64,000 nucleotides of DNA. Origin: Tilletiopsis washingtonensis (taxonomy: Eukaryota > Basidiomycota > Exobasidiomycetes > Entylomatales). The notes beneath the pieces were generated by a model. That model was not told where the DNA came from, did no database searches, and saw nothing but the letters and a program-made list of their open reading frames with translations. Of this stretch, positions 11,064-25,600 are shown one piece after another (positions within the stretch are counted from its first letter, which is position 1; every line of letters begins with the position of its first letter). Both the position numbers and the translations under genes were made by a program. The stretch is taken from NCBI RefSeq assembly GCF_003144115.1, contig NW_020312016.1:382777-446776 (forward strand), given 5' to 3'.

Positions 11064-12062
11064 GACAAAGGTGGACTGAGGAGCACGTGGAGCTGAAGGC
11101 AAACGCGACTTCGAGGTGGAGCAGAAAGAGAGGCGCAAGATGGCGGCGCTGCAGAAGGTCCGTGCAGACGCGGCGCGCTCTCGCACGAGAAGAGACACGC
11201 TTGCTCCTCCTCTGGGCCACCTCCTTCTCCCCTCTCCGACGCCGCTGCGCCTGGATCAGAGATGGATGCTGCGCCTCCTCGGCCACTGCACGGCGACCTA
11301 CGTTCTGGTACCTGCATCTTGACGGCTTGCCCGGCCGGCGCGCAAGCGGGCACAAGAAGAACCGCGGCTCCGCTCTCGCAGCAGCTGCTGCCGGCTGGCT
11401 TATCGGAGCCGAGCCGCGGCGGGAGCAGGCGCTTCGGCCCCTGAAGCCCGTGTGAGGCCTCTCGCAGCATCAGCAGATGGATGCGCGGCTCCGAGAGATG
11501 AGCCACGGCGGAGCTGTCGTTGCTTGCTGCACTCAGCGCTGCAGCCAGCAGGAAGATAGCGCCGGCTCGACTCGAGTGTGGGGAGATGAGGGAGGGGGAG
11601 CGCGAGCTGTCGCTGGCCGGCTCGCGAGCCTGGAGTTGGCCGGTGCTCGCGCTCGGCCAAAGCGCCGCGCGCCACCTCAGCAGCTGCAGCGGTGCGGTGC
11701 GCGCATTTCGCCAGCCTGCGTGTGGGTCTCGTCTGGCAGCAAGGTCTGATGCGATGCTGCAGCGATGCCGGCGCTGAAGCGAGAGAGTGATGGAGTGCTC
11801 GCATAGCCGTTGAGAGCGTGCCTGAGAGCAGGCGGCGGTGTGGCGCCGCTGCTATCGACTGCGCAGCGATAGGCGAGCGCGAGAGGTGCAGCAGCGCGGC
11901 TTGTGGCGGCGGTGGACCCGTGCGCACGCTGTGCCTGGCCGGCCGGCCTGCACTTGGCCGGCGCTTGAGCTCCGCTGCGAGACGTGCGCGCCTTAAGCAG
12001 CCAGCGGCCGCCTCATCTCCTTCTTCTCCACCTCTCACACCCCTCTCACACCCACACACATC
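11064..12062. promoter_or_regulatory. Divergent promoter region, PPM1 / copper amine oxidase
   Basis: A 1-kb interval between two divergent starts with no supported gene. The end next to the amine oxidase is CT- and CA-rich (about 12010-12062), a common fungal leader. One GATAAG site lies on the minus strand (11399-11404), with shorter GATA matches near 11554 and 11868. GATA factors control nitrogen-source genes in fungi, so this is compatible with amine catabolism, but such matches also occur by chance. Confidence 0.4.
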
Positions 12063-14702
12063 ATGGCACCTACCGCCACTGCTCCAGCGGCGCCTGCGCC
12101 CGCGCCCGCGGGCAAGAAGATTGCGGCGCCGCAGCACCCGCTCGACCCGCCCTCGCAGGTGCGTGGCGCGGGTTCGCCACTCTGCCCACCTCATGCTGAC
12201 TTCCATGGCAGGCCGAGATTGCGCTCGCCGCCGACACGATGCGCCCCTGGCTGCTCAAGACGGGCATCAAGGCCTTCAAGTTCGTCAACATCTACCTGCA
12301 GGAGCCCAGCAAGGCCAGCGTCATTGCTGCCGGCTTCTTCCCCGCCGGCGCCACGGCCGACAGCGCCGCCGTCTCGGCCGCCGCCGCGCCGATTGAGCGC
12401 CTGGTGAACGTGCACATCATCGACGCCATCACGGGCGAGGGCTACGAGTCCGTCGTGCGCCTCGACGCCGCCAGCGACAAGGCCGAGATCCGCAGCGTGG
12501 AGAAGCTGCCCGAGGGCGTGCAGCCGGCGCTGACGATCGAGGAGCTCTGCATGGCCGAGGAGGCGATCCGCAAGGACCCGCGCGTCATCAAGGCCGCGGC
12601 CGACGTGGGCATCACGCCGGAGCAGCTGTACGCCGAGTGAGTGGAGCAACTGGGGCGGCTGAGAGAGCTGGGCCGGCTGAGAGGGGAGAGGCAAGGGCTG
12701 ACGTACGTCTCGCAGCGGCTGGAGCATCGGCTGGGACCAGCGCTTCCCGGGCAAGCGTATCCAGCAGTGCCTCACCTTTGCGCGCTTCAACAAGGACGAG
12801 AACCTGTATGCGCACCCGCTCGACTTTGCGCCCATCATCGACAACAACACGGGCGAGGTGCTGGCGATTGACTTTCCGCCGCACCGCAAGAACGGCAAGC
12901 TGCCCGGCTCCACGGCGCCGCCCACGGCGGGCTTCGAGTGCTCGGAGCGCGCGCGCATTCCGCCGCCGCTCGAGAAGCACGACTACCTGCCCGAGCTCGC
13001 CAACGCCGGCCCGTTCAACAAGGACGAGAAGATCACGATGCGCACTGACATCAAGCCGCTGCACGTCGAGCAGCCGGAGGGCGTGAGCTTCAAGCGCACG
13101 GGTACGGGTCTTATCGAGTGGCAGAAGTGGAAGATGCACATCGGCTTCCACCCGCGCGAGGGCCTCGTCCTCTCCACCATCTCGTACAACGACACCGAGG
13201 CGCCCGGCGCCTCTGCTGCCGCGCCCAAGGAGCGCCCGCTCTTCTACCGCATCTCTCTTGCCGAGATGGTCGTGCCGTACGCCGAGCCGGGCTACCCGCA
13301 CTACAAGAAGTTCGCCTTGTGAGTGGCACAGCGGCAAAATGCGCTTCGGTGCGAGCTGCTGACGCACGTTCGACAGCGATGTGGGAGAGTATGGCCTCGG
13401 CTACCTCTCCAACTCGCTCTCGCTGGGCTGCGACTGCCTCGGCAGCATCGAGTACATGGACGGCATTGTGGCGCGCCACGACGGCACGGCCGAGGTGATC
13501 CCCAACGCCATCTGCCTGCACGAGGAGGACGCGGGCCTGCTGTGGAAGCACACGGACTACCGCGTCGGTGGCCGCGCCCACAACGTGCGTGGCCGCAAGT
13601 TCGTCATCAGCATGGTCTGCACCGGTGAGTTGCGCTGTGTATCTGTGCGCGAGGCAATGTGCTGACTCTGTTCCTCCAGTGGCAAACTACGAGTGAGACT
13701 GCGACGCCTTGGCTCTTCGCCCCGCGCATGCTGACGCCATCACCCAGGTACGGCATCTACTTCTCCTTCCACCAGGACGGCAACATCGAGCTCGAGATCA
13801 AGCTCTCGGGCATCCTGAACCTCTACATGCTCGACCAGGGCGAGACGCCCGCCGGACACGGCACCGAGGTGGCGCCGCGCATCAACGCCCACTACCACCA
13901 GCACCTCTTCTCGCTGCGCGTCGACCCGCACATCGACGGCCCGCTCAACTCCATCATGGAGACGAAGATCGAGCCGAGCCCGTACGCGGCGGGCAGCGAG
14001 GAGAACTACGCGGGCAATGCGTTCACGGCGCCGACGCGCATCCTGGCGACGGCCGGCGAGGGCGTGCGCGACGCATGCGCCGACGAGGAGTGAGTCGCGC
14101 CGTGCGTCGCCTACATCGCCCCATACTGACCCTTTCTTAGGCGCAGCTGGACGTTTGTCAACGAGAACCTCAAGCACTACTCGTCGGGCAAGCCGATCGG
14201 CTACAAGATCGTGTGCGACAAGCAGCCGCGCCTGCACGCCAAGCCGGACAGCTTCACGGGCCTGCGCGCGCCCTTTGCGCAGCACCACATCTGGACGGTG
14301 CCGTACAACGACGCGCACCGCTACCCCGCCGGCCTGCACGTGCCGCAGACGCTCAAGGCGCCCGAGGACAGCATCGTCAACTGGGTCGGCGACGGCAAGG
14401 CCAGCATCCAGAACAAGGACATCGTCTCGTACATCACGCTCGGCACGACGCACATCCCGCGGCCCGAGGTGAGTCCCCTGACCCCCCTACTCCTTCCCCC
14501 TTCTCCCCCAGCCTTCCAGGATGGCAGCTGACCTCCTTATACCTAGGATTTCCCTATAATGCCCGCTGAAACGGTCCGTTTGCACCTCAAGCCCATCGGT
14601 TTCTTCGCGAGAAACCCGGCGCTCGACGTCCCGGCGACGGCGGACAAGAAGAGCGTGCCCGCGCAGGCCGGCACGAGCTCCGGCGCGGCCTGCTGCGCCT
14701 GA
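12063..14702 (+). CDS. Copper-containing primary amine oxidase
   Basis: Oxidises primary amines to aldehydes, releasing NH3 and H2O2, using copper and the self-made cofactor topaquinone (TPQ). Eight exons: 12063-12158, 12212-12636, 12716-13318, 13377-13624, 13680-13692, 13748-14089, 14141-14468, 14547-14702; 736 residues. The N-terminus HPLDPPSQAEI is typical of the family. Catalytic-base Asp376 sits in FDVGEYGLG, the TPQ precursor Tyr461 in TVANYEYG, and two copper ligands form H512-x-H514 in HYHQHLFSLRVD. A later His lies in FAQHHIW. The TPQ codon lies on a 13-nt exon. No signal peptide is visible and no SKL-type ending (it ends GAACCA), so cytosolic or non-classical peroxisomal location cannot be decided. 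It would let the cell use amines as nitrogen source. Confidence 0.95.
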
Positions 14703-16117
14703 CCGCAGCCCTCTCTTCTCATGCGACGGTGCGGACCGGCTGTAGCTTTCTCTCCTGTCACGACCTTCTCGACTCGACTCTGTCTCTCGCTCTCGGTATC
14801 TTACGCGCGTCTCAATCTGATCGATCTGCGACTGCCGCGCGTGGCGAAGCCGCTGTGCGATGTGCCGCGGCCAGAGCTACCTCGAAAAGGGCTCGTCCTC
14901 TCCAGGCGACGTGCTGTTGTCCATTGCCTGTTGATCTGCCTCGCATAACAAGCGGGAAAGAGAAGAGACGCCGCACTTGTGGCCATCGGCGCTTGGGTTG
15001 AGGTGTCAACTTTCTAGCTTCGGCCTCTCTCGCTCTCGCTGTCTGCACCTGGCAGGTCCATCGTCTCCTGCAAGACGCCGAGAGAGAGGACCTGAATCTG
15101 CACGTCCGATGAGTAGTGTTGCGGAGCCGGCCACGCCTCGCTGCAGCGTCTGCAAGCTGGTGCCGGTGTGAGTCGAGCTCACCCCTCTCGCGTCTGAGGC
15201 GTGCCCTGTGATGCGTCCTCGCGACGCTGAGTTTGGGCTTGTGTAGGAGACAGGCTCGCCACAGTGCCGGCTTGGCTCCTCATGAGGTCGAGCACAGCAG
15301 CAGACGCCCTTCAGCCACACGCTCCCGGAGGCGCCAGCATGAGCGGTGCAGATGTTGCCGCTGCACGCGCTGCACGCTGCGCTCCTGGCGCGTGCCCGCG
15401 CCGCGCGTTAGCGTCGGGCGCGTCCAGCGGCTCTCCCGCGCGAAGCCCCTGGAGAGGACGCCGTTGCGTGCCTGTGCCCGCCGGTGCTGCCTCCAGCCGC
15501 AGCGCTTCACGCCGGCGAGCAGCCTCAGGGGCGTGCGCAGGCTGCTGCGCCGCATCGTCACTTCGCCTCCATTCCGTGCCGCCGGCCGTGCAGCCGCGTG
15601 GGCCGCACGCAGCCGCAAGCCGCAGGCCCGCGCGTGCGCCCGGCGGCTCGGGGTGGTGGACGCAGCGGCTTCGCAGGAGGTGCCTCTCCTCGCCTTGCCG
15701 CACGGCCCTGCCGACGTACGCTCTAAGCGCCTGGCCTACTGTCGTGCAAGCGGAGGGCGGGACATGTCCGATCAGTGGAGCAAGCGGCATCGGCGCGTCG
15801 GGAGGGCAGCAGCATGCAGAGGCGTTGGACGAGGCATCTTGACCCCGCTTGACCCCTCGCGAGCCGCTGGTTGCTGTCCATCGACGCGGTACATGAGGGA
15901 AACAGAGTTGTCAACCAGCGCTCGCTCAACATACGTGGCTTGCCTTCTCTCCTCCATCATCTCCCTCTCTCTCCTTCTCGACTCACCCCGGCTCCGTTCT
16001 CCTCGCCTCGTCCTTCGCTCGCGCAAGCCAACCCCCCACAAGGCCGACATCTGGCGCTGTCTCTCCTTTTTCCTTCCTTTCCCTCACTTCTCGTCCCTCC
16101 TCACACTCTCGCGCACC
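14703..16117. other. Intergenic, amine oxidase to expansin-like gene
   Basis: About 1.4 kb without a supported gene. The last 160 bp (about 15950-16115) is strongly CT-rich and reads as a promoter or 5' leader of the downstream secreted protein. No repeats or RNA genes were recognised. Confidence 0.5.
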
Positions 16118-17229
16118 ATGCGTCTCACACTCTCCCTCCTCTCTCTGCTGCTCGCCTTCTTCGCCCTCTCCTACTCCGTCAACGGCGACGTCTCGCAGCA
16201 TGAGCAGTCTCTGACGACCGAGGTCGACGAGGCCACGGGCGCCGTGTACCACATCATCGACTCGGGAGGCGACGAAGACGGCGACGACGACGAGCCGCAG
16301 ACGCCAACGACGGGCACGAAGGAGAGCCGGAGTGAGGGTGCGCTTGAGGCACGGAAGCGCAGTGAGCAGCGTGCACCATGGAAGGTCAAGACGGAGAGGC
16401 TGACTGCATGTGCGGTGTACAGCTCGCAAGCACAAGCACAAGTCCAAGGCTGCACGCAAGGGCCGCCAGAACTTCCTCATCGGCAAGCCGCCTGGCGTCA
16501 AGGTGAGTGAGAGCGTTGCATGGTCGGGCATCATTAGTCGGGCCGTCTGAAGGCGAAAACAGGGGCAGCGCGCCTAGAGCAGTCAGGTGCAATTCTTACC
16601 TCATGGAGCGCTTATCCCACCCTTCACCCTTCTCAGGAGTTCCCGCGCCGCATGGAGATCACCTGGTACGCCTCCAACGACCTCAAGAACCCAGCGTGCG
16701 GCGACGGCAGCTGGGATCCGAACAACAACAACCACATTGGCGGTGCGTCACCTCATGCTTTTCCCCCCTGCCCTTCTCGGCCGCGATGCCGGTGCTGATG
16801 CGAGGTGCGCGACCCGCAGCGGTGATGAAGAGCTGGACCAGCGGCCCGCAGTGCGGCGACTTTGTGTACATCTGCAACGAGGACGCGCACAACCACTGCG
16901 TGCGCGGTGAGTCCCCCACGCAATCGTCCAAGCGTGTGCTTGGAGGCATCCGCTGACCAGGAGACCAACAGTGCGCGTCGTCGACTACTGCGCTGGCTGC
17001 GACACCGACGCAGTGGACCTCTCCAAGGTACGCCGCTCCCTGGCCTTCTCCCTTCTGCGGCACCTTCGTGCTGACGCGTGCTCCTCTCCGCAAGTCGGCG
17101 TTCAAGAAGCTCTCGCCCTCGGGCGGCCTCGACGAGGGGCGCATCAAGAACCTCAAGATGTACCACTCCAGCCGTCCGAACCCGTTCGACATTGGCCTCT
17201 TCGGGCCCTTCCGGCTGAAGAAGAAGTAG
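16118..17229 (+). CDS. Secreted double-psi beta-barrel (expansin/RlpA-like) protein
   Basis: Six exons: 16118-16331, 16423-16502, 16637-16742, 16820-16906, 16972-17027, 17095-17229; 225 residues. The start MRLTLSLLSLLLAFFALSYS is a signal peptide, followed by an acidic stretch and a Lys/Arg-rich stretch (RKHKHKSK). The barrel runs from ITWYASNDLKNPACGDGSWD through CGDFVYIC and VRVVDYCAGCDTDAVDLS to the end. Its D-Y-C-x2-C and the Asp of AVDLS match the expansin-like/barwin fold with paired cysteines. Such fungal proteins bind or loosen cell-wall glycans, or act as secreted effectors; catalytic activity is not implied. The six exons for so small a protein contrast with the intronless barrel gene at 21670-22635. 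Confidence 0.85.
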
Positions 17230-18353
17230 AGGCGGCCACGCATCGCATCGCAGACGCCGCGCGAGCGGGCAACACGACCAGGGCAGCGGCGATGGCGCTC
17301 CGCGCTCCGGGACCCGAGGTCTCCCTTTCCGCCTGTCTAGCTTCAAAGGCATGGCCTGCCCTGCGCCATTCTCTACTCACATCGACCACCCACCTGGGCC
17401 GCCTGGCGCGGCCTCGTTTTCTTGCCCCTTCAGCCCCCCGCAGATGCGCGCCCGCCCTTTACTGACCCCCCACGATCCGTCTCGCACCCAACTTTCTGCC
17501 CGGCTCTGTCTTCCCACATGTCCTGCACTCCCACAGCATCGTGCCGGCGCCTGGCTCGCGCAATGGCCTATACTCCCGTTTTCTCCTTCTGATGATTTCC
17601 CTTTTCCCTCTCCTGTGGGGCGCGGAGCGATGCGCTGGGGCTTGGGGAGGAGGTGTGGAGAGTTCAAGCATGCGCGGCGCCCGGAGCGCTCGGGCCGTGC
17701 TCAGCGGCGCGTCCAGGCAAGCAGCTTGGCGCGCTATCGCGGAGTCGCGCTCGTGAGAGCGTGGGCGCAGGGGCTGCCACGCTTTGGCGCGCCCCTCGAG
17801 CCTGCGCCTGCGCGCCCCTCGAGCGGAGCAGCAGGCGTTGCTCCGCATGCGTTGGGTGTTGCTCCAGCGCAGGCGCGCTGGCGGCATGCGATGCCTGCGC
17901 TCGCGAGACGCCGCTGCGTAAAGGGTGCCGCCGCCGCAAGCGAGAGAGCGACAGGAGAGACAGAAGCAACGCATGACTTGACAGCACGCGCACAAAGGGA
18001 AAGGAGGCACGCCGGCGCCGGGTGCGGTGCCGAGCCATCGTGCGGCGCAGCAAAGCGACGCGGCGCGATGAGAGAGGCGCTGCAGGCCGCTGCAGGTCGC
18101 CGGCGTGGCGCGCGTGAGGCGTGAGGCGCGAGGGGGTCCGTGGGTGCGTCGCTTGCTGCTGACCACCACGATCACCGCCTCTCGCCGCCTCTTCCTCCAA
18201 GCCTCCACGCCTGCTCACTCCTCTGCGTCGCATCGCTCACACGGCGCTCAGCCCTTGCTCATCCGCCTTCTCGCCGCTCGCTGCGTCTGAAGCCCAGCCA
18301 GCGCTCCCTCTACGCACGCGCCACTCGACGACTTCCATCGCCGCTAGCCCAGC
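17230..18353. other. Intergenic, expansin-like gene to Rab11
   Basis: About 1.1 kb without a supported gene. The first part is CT-rich on the plus strand and the 200 bp before the Rab11 ATG is CT-rich leader-like sequence. Nothing else was recognised. Confidence 0.5.
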
Positions 18354-20486
<2,133 letters not shown>

Positions 20487-21669
20487 GCGTGCCCTTGCGC
20501 GCACGTAAGCGCGTCGGAGGCAGCGATGGAGGGCGGAGGAGCAGGTGGAGAGCAGGGGCGAGCTGAGGCGGGAAGAGCGCATGAGAAGGAGGGCGATTAG
20601 GTCAAGGCGGAGTGCGTCGGCATGCGCGCGGCGTGAGCGGGCGCTTCGTCGATGATTTGTCGAACGCTGCGACCTCTTTCGATGCGTGTTTCCATCGCAC
20701 CCCTCGTCGTCCTCTCGATTCCTCGCGCGCATCGCCTTCTCTGCGCTCTTCAATGGCTCTCCAATCTTCGCGTCCTCAACACCGAACCACCTCGCCTCAT
20801 CGCCTCCGCCCGCGCCCCTCGGCAGCCAGCTCCCCCCGACCCCCTCTTCCTCTCTCGCCTCGTTCCTGTCCCCGAGAGACTCTGTAACGCCCCGCTCCGC
20901 TCTTGTCGTCCCCTTGCTTCAGTCATGAACCGTCTTCTCGTGCATTGCGCTGTGCGTGTGCCAGCGTCCATGAAGCAGCGCGAAGCGATGCTGCCGAGCG
21001 AGAGTGCGTGCGGCTCGCCACGCATCCCTGCTCGTGCGTCGTCGCTGGCTGACGCTGCTCGCTTGCTTGTTTGTCGTGCCACCCGTGCGCACAGCCGTGA
21101 CACAGGGCTGCACTCGCTCCCCGGCCGAGCGCGCAAGGCAGAGGCTGTCAGCCCTCGCCAGCCCGAGTCTCATTCCCGGCAGCGCAGTCACACACAGCAC
21201 AGACGAGAGGCAGAGGAGAGGCAAAGCATATTCCAGCTCGCTTGATTTCTATGAGTGAGAGAGAGAGGGCCGCGCGAACAAGCGGGCACACGAGCAAGCC
21301 GCCGCACAGATGGGGGGCGCTGGTGTGGCCGAGACGGCAGGCGGAATGAGGGTGACTAAGGGGTGTAGCAGAGAGGGGAGACAGGACACAGACCGAAGGG
21401 GGGCTAGAGAGGCGCTATGCTGACAGAGAGGAGTGTGTATGCGGGCCGAGACGGCGCCGGCGACCCCGGCTCTCGTGGAGGGAGAGCGTGGATGGCGGGC
21501 GCGAATGATGGGAGAGAGAGAGAGAGAGGCGGACACGGCGATGCGCAGCGGCGGGGCCTCGCGGAGGCCGAGCGGCGGGCGGGATGGAGTGCGCAGCACT
21601 TTTGAGGCGGGCGAGTAGAACAGACGAAGTGAGGCACTGCCGGGTCGTCTTGCTGCTCCTCGCGGGCGC
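20487..21669. other. Intergenic between convergent Rab11 and expansin-like gene
   Basis: About 1.2 kb between two 3' ends. Sequence is CT-rich near 20700-20900 and purine-rich near 21240-21600, including a short GA run around 21512-21527. No conserved coding frame was recognised. Confidence 0.5.
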
Positions 21670-22635
21670 TTAGTTGCTCGTCGACGACGTGGCGTTCGAG
21701 TAGCCAAAGACGACCTTCTCGATGGCGCCGGGCGTCTCGCTGCTCGAGACGTTGGCCAGCTGCTTGTAGCCGTCGGCGAGGACGATGGAGTTGCGCTCGG
21801 CGCCCGGCACCCACGACGTGACGACGCCCTGGATGGTCATGTTGTTGGCGGGGTTGACGATGGTGAGGGTGCGGCCGCACGCCGCGGCCATGTCGTCGCT
21901 GCTCATCAGGTCCGTGGGCGCAATGGCGACGGCCGACGAGTTGGACGGCACCACGACGCCGGGGCAGCCGGCCGTGCCGACCTCGGCCCACCACGAGGGC
22001 ACGCCGCTGACCTGCTTGCCCTCGATGCCGGCGAACGTGGCGTTGCGCGCAGCGGACGGCGTGGAGGCGGGAGCGGCGCTCGACGAGCTCGACGAGGGGC
22101 GCGGCGTCTGCGAGGCCGAGCTGCTGGCCTGCTGCGCCTGCTGCGTCTGCTGCTGCTGCTGCTGCTGGCGCTGCGACGAGGAGCTCGTCGTGGCGGGCGC
22201 GGCGGCTTGGCGCTGGTTGCCGTTGTTGTTGTTCGAGTTGCTGCTGCTCGAGCCCGAGCCGGCCTCGTGCCACGACATCTGGAAGACGCCGAGGCCCATG
22301 TTGCCGTTGGTGAGGGCGCTGAAGAGCGCCGGGCTCATGTCGAGCGAGCCGTAGCTGCACGTCGGGCACGCATCGACGACGGTGGCCGTCTGCGTGTTGC
22401 CGCCGTTGGAGATGGTGATGCGCTTGCCGCACCAGCTGCTGCGCACACCCGTGTTGCCGTACTGTGCCGTGTTGAGCGCGACGACCATCTCCGAGTCGGA
22501 GTTGGTGCCGCCGCAGGCGCCGAGGCCGACGGCGTAGTACGTGGCCCGGCCGCTGTAGTCGCGCTTGGCGAGCGGCGCGGCCGAGACGGAGGCGGCGGCG
22601 GCGAGGGCGAGGGCGATGAACTTGGAGGCGAACAT
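21670..22635 (-). CDS. Secreted expansin-like protein with two beta-barrel domains
   Basis: Single-exon gene, 321 residues. Signal peptide MFASKFIALALAAAASVSA is followed by a Lys-Arg at 24-25, a Kex2-type cleavage site. The first double-psi beta-barrel (about 26-125) has YSGRATYYAVGLGACGG, the core VVDACPTC and SLDMSPALF, and ends VFQMSWHEA. A long Ser/Asn/Gln-rich linker (about 126-210) with a Gln run follows. A second region (about 215-321; SWWAEVGTAGCPG through CGRTLTIVN to VLADGY) has the layout of another barrel but lacks the D-x-C-x-x-C core. Wall-associated or effector-like function is likely. The ATG is preceded by a CA-rich leader, and a TATAAGAG box lies 153 bp upstream. Confidence 0.88.
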   Translation of the reverse strand: MFASKFIALALAAAASVSAAPLAKRDYSGRATYYAVGLGACGGTNSDSEMVVALNTAQYGNTGVRSSWCGKRITISNGGNTQTATVVDACPTCSYGSLDMSPALFSALTNGNMGLGVFQMSWHEAGSGSSSSNSNNNNGNQRQAAAPATTSSSSQRQQQQQQQTQQAQQASSSASQTPRPSSSSSSAAPASTPSAARNATFAGIEGKQVSGVPSWWAEVGTAGCPGVVVPSNSSAVAIAPTDLMSSDDMAAACGRTLTIVNPANNMTIQGVVTSWVPGAERNSIVLADGYKQLANVSSSETPGAIEKVVFGYSNATSSTSN

Positions 22636-25600
22636 GGCGAGTGAGTGTGTGTGTGTGGACCGAGGTGTAGGTGTGGGTGAGAGGGCCGAAGAGAGAGAGT
22701 GAGCCGAGGCAGGGGGAACTTGAGGGGAGGAGCGAGGGTGAAGGGTGGGATGGGGCGGCAAGCGGGAGGAGCGCCAGTCCAGCTGGGCTCTTATACATCG
22801 GCGCACGATGCGCTGCTGAATGGAGGGTGTGGCCGCCGGCGTGCCTGCTGCCCGAGCATCGCCTGTGTGGTGGAGCGGGCCTGTCTGGAAGGGACGGCCA
22901 GGAACGGCCGGGCGATGGCAGGCGAGACAGCGTGGCAGCGAGCGGCGAGCGGCGCGCCGGCCAAGCCGCCGGCCGGTGGCAGCAGCGAGTGCCCTCGAAG
23001 TCGAGGGTGCCCGGCACCTGGGCAGCAGCAGCAGCGAGGCACGGCGGCGGCGGCTGCGGCGGCCTGCAGCCTGTCGATCCTCGTTTCGAGGGGGTGCGGC
23101 ACTGGGCCCGCGGCTGACGCTGCGGCTGTGCGCAGGTGCGGCAGGAGAGGTGATCGGCGGCTGCTGCGGCTGCGCGGCGTGCGTGCAGTGCGGCAGTGCG
23201 CCCGCCTGCTTGCTGCACTGCCGGGCGTGGCGCCGAGAAGAGCAAGAGGAGTGCGAATGGTGGAGAAGGTGCCGCAGCATGCAGGTGCAGCCGGGCGGAT
23301 TTGCGCGCAACCGAGCACGGCCCGCAGCTGCAGATCTTCCTGCCGGCTGCAGCGCGGCGCGGCTCAGCTCAAGGGGCACGCCGCGCGCGCCGTGAGGCCG
23401 CGTCGAGGCCCCTCGAAATTTTGGCCGCAAACCCTCCCTCGCTCCTCGTGCCGCACCGGCTCAAATGCAAGCGAGTGACAGCAGCGTGCAGCGTCCCTGC
23501 GTGCGCCTGCAGCACGCCAGTGTGTGCCTCCATTCGGCCTCCACGCTGCGCCGGCAGGCGAGGTGCCGAGGGCACGCCGTGGAAGCCGCCGCCGCAGTAA
23601 GTGCAGCACCGCCGCCTCTTCAAGTTCATGCCGCCGGCATCTCGATCAGCAGCACGCTGCTCGCGTGCCTGATTGCCGCACCTGTCATTTCTCCGAGGGT
23701 CCCACCTCACTGCCGCAGCCCGCAGGGCAGCTCTCGGCCCCCCGCGCTCCTTGCGCCTCGCACAACAGCTCGCCGGCAGCGGCACCGAGCGTGTGCGGGA
23801 GGCCAGCGCGCAGGATGCAGGTCGCTCGCTGCCAGCGCACCGCTCGCGGCGAGGGCACCGAGGGCACCGAGGCTGCACCCCGCTGGGGCGAGACAGCAGC
23901 GTGGCGGCGTGGCGCTCACGCGACGTGCGCGGTGCGCCTCTCGGCTGAACGCCGACGCACCTTCCTCTGCTCATCTCGCTGGCACGTTCCCGCTTCGCCT
24001 GCCTTCGCTGCGTGCTGCGAGAGCCTGCTGGGTGCTGCGAGATCGAAGGTGCAAGGCACGCGCTAAACACAGTCGCTGACGATCGTCGCTTCGTCACGCA
24101 AAAGGCCCTCGACTCACGCCGCGGCAAGCGCGAAGCGAGAGGGATGGTGTGAATGCCGTACCGCAGGCGTACGCGGCTTCTCTGCGCTGCTGGCGCCTCG
24201 CAACCTCCACTGCCAGCACGACAGCCGCAGAGGCAGGTGAGCAGTCGTCTCCAGGCCTTTTGCAACTTCAACAGGGCTCGTGCTGCCGCTGATGTGGGCT
24301 GACCGGGTGCCGGCTTGTCTCGTCGGCGAGCGGCTTGCTGCGGCCACGGCGCCGGTGCCGTGGCAGAAGGCGGCTCCGGAGTTTCGGGCGAGGGCAAGCA
24401 CCCCAAAATCGAAACTCGCCGCCTGCCTGGTCGGGCGCATGGCGAGTGTGCTGCGCCGTCGATCATCGCAAGCAAGCGGCGGTACAGAGGCACGCGAGCA
24501 GTCTGACGTGAGGGCGCGAAGAGAAGAGGGCGCGCGCGGCACGGCAGCACAGCCGCCGCGCAGGAGATCAGCAGCCTCGGCGGCGCGCCGCGCGGCTCGG
24601 ACACCGCGAAGCGCGAAGCTTCGCAAAATCGTCCAGCTCGCCGTTCGCAGCCCGCGACCTCGCTCGCTGCGCTCTGGCCACGACGCTGCGTGCTGGTGCT
24701 GCGTGCTGGCGCTGCCTGCAGCTGTCAGGTGCAGCAAATTCAAAGACGTCAAGGCGCCTCAGAGCGCGAGCCGGAGGCCTGGAGGTCGCCAGCATGCCGC
24801 CTCGAGCAGCGGCTCTGCTGCTGCTCGGCCTCGGAGCCCGGAGGGCCAGGCCGCGGGGTTGAGGGCCGACAGCAGGACCCTCTGCGCTGTCCAGCCTGCA
24901 CAGCGACCCTTGCCAGCGCAGGCGCGTAGGAGCGCTCCCGCATCTCGGAGGAGCAGCGACTCAACATCCCCGTCCGGGCCGTGCGAAGAAGGGCGGGGGT
25001 TGCAGCGCTTCTCGAGATGCAACGCTCAGATCTCTCTCGCGGTGGCTAGGCTTGAAGCAGCACAGGGCAGGGTCTTGCGTGGCCCAAGGTGGATGCTGTT
25101 CGGCTCCACGCTCGTCGCCCAGCCCGCTTGAGCCCGCCTGAAGAAGCGCGGGCCTCGGTGCAGAGCGTGCAGCGATCGCCGTGCGTGGAGGCTGCGACGT
25201 GCGAGGTAAGCATGCAGCTCGAGAAGGTCGGACCGCTCTCGGCGCTCTCGCTCTTCGTCGCCCCTTCGAGCTCCCGCAGGCCGAGCTCGGCGCCGGACTG
25301 ACGGCGGCCTGCGCGCTGCGGGCCATCGCACGACCCCACCGCGCCAACGCGACGGCGCAAGCTGCTGCCGCCTGCTGTGGCGGCCCGAGGGTGTCGGCGC
25401 CGGGAGCGCGCACGTTGGACCGCTGCGCCTCAAGGGGAGCGCCGCGCGGCCCTCTCTCAGTCTGAGCTGCGCTCCGGCCTCCAGCGCGGCGATGCGCTGC
25501 CGCTGCAGCCTTGACTGCCAGCGAGGCCATCTTGCTGCTGCTGATGCTGGCCTCCAAGCGCCAGGCACGGCTCGCGCGCTTGCGTGCTTGCCGGCATGCG

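Noticed and set aside
23369-24604. 411-codon minus-strand frame in the gene-poor block
   Set aside because: Arg/Ala/Cys-rich, overlaps a comparable plus-strand frame, and has no motif, signal peptide or intron signature.
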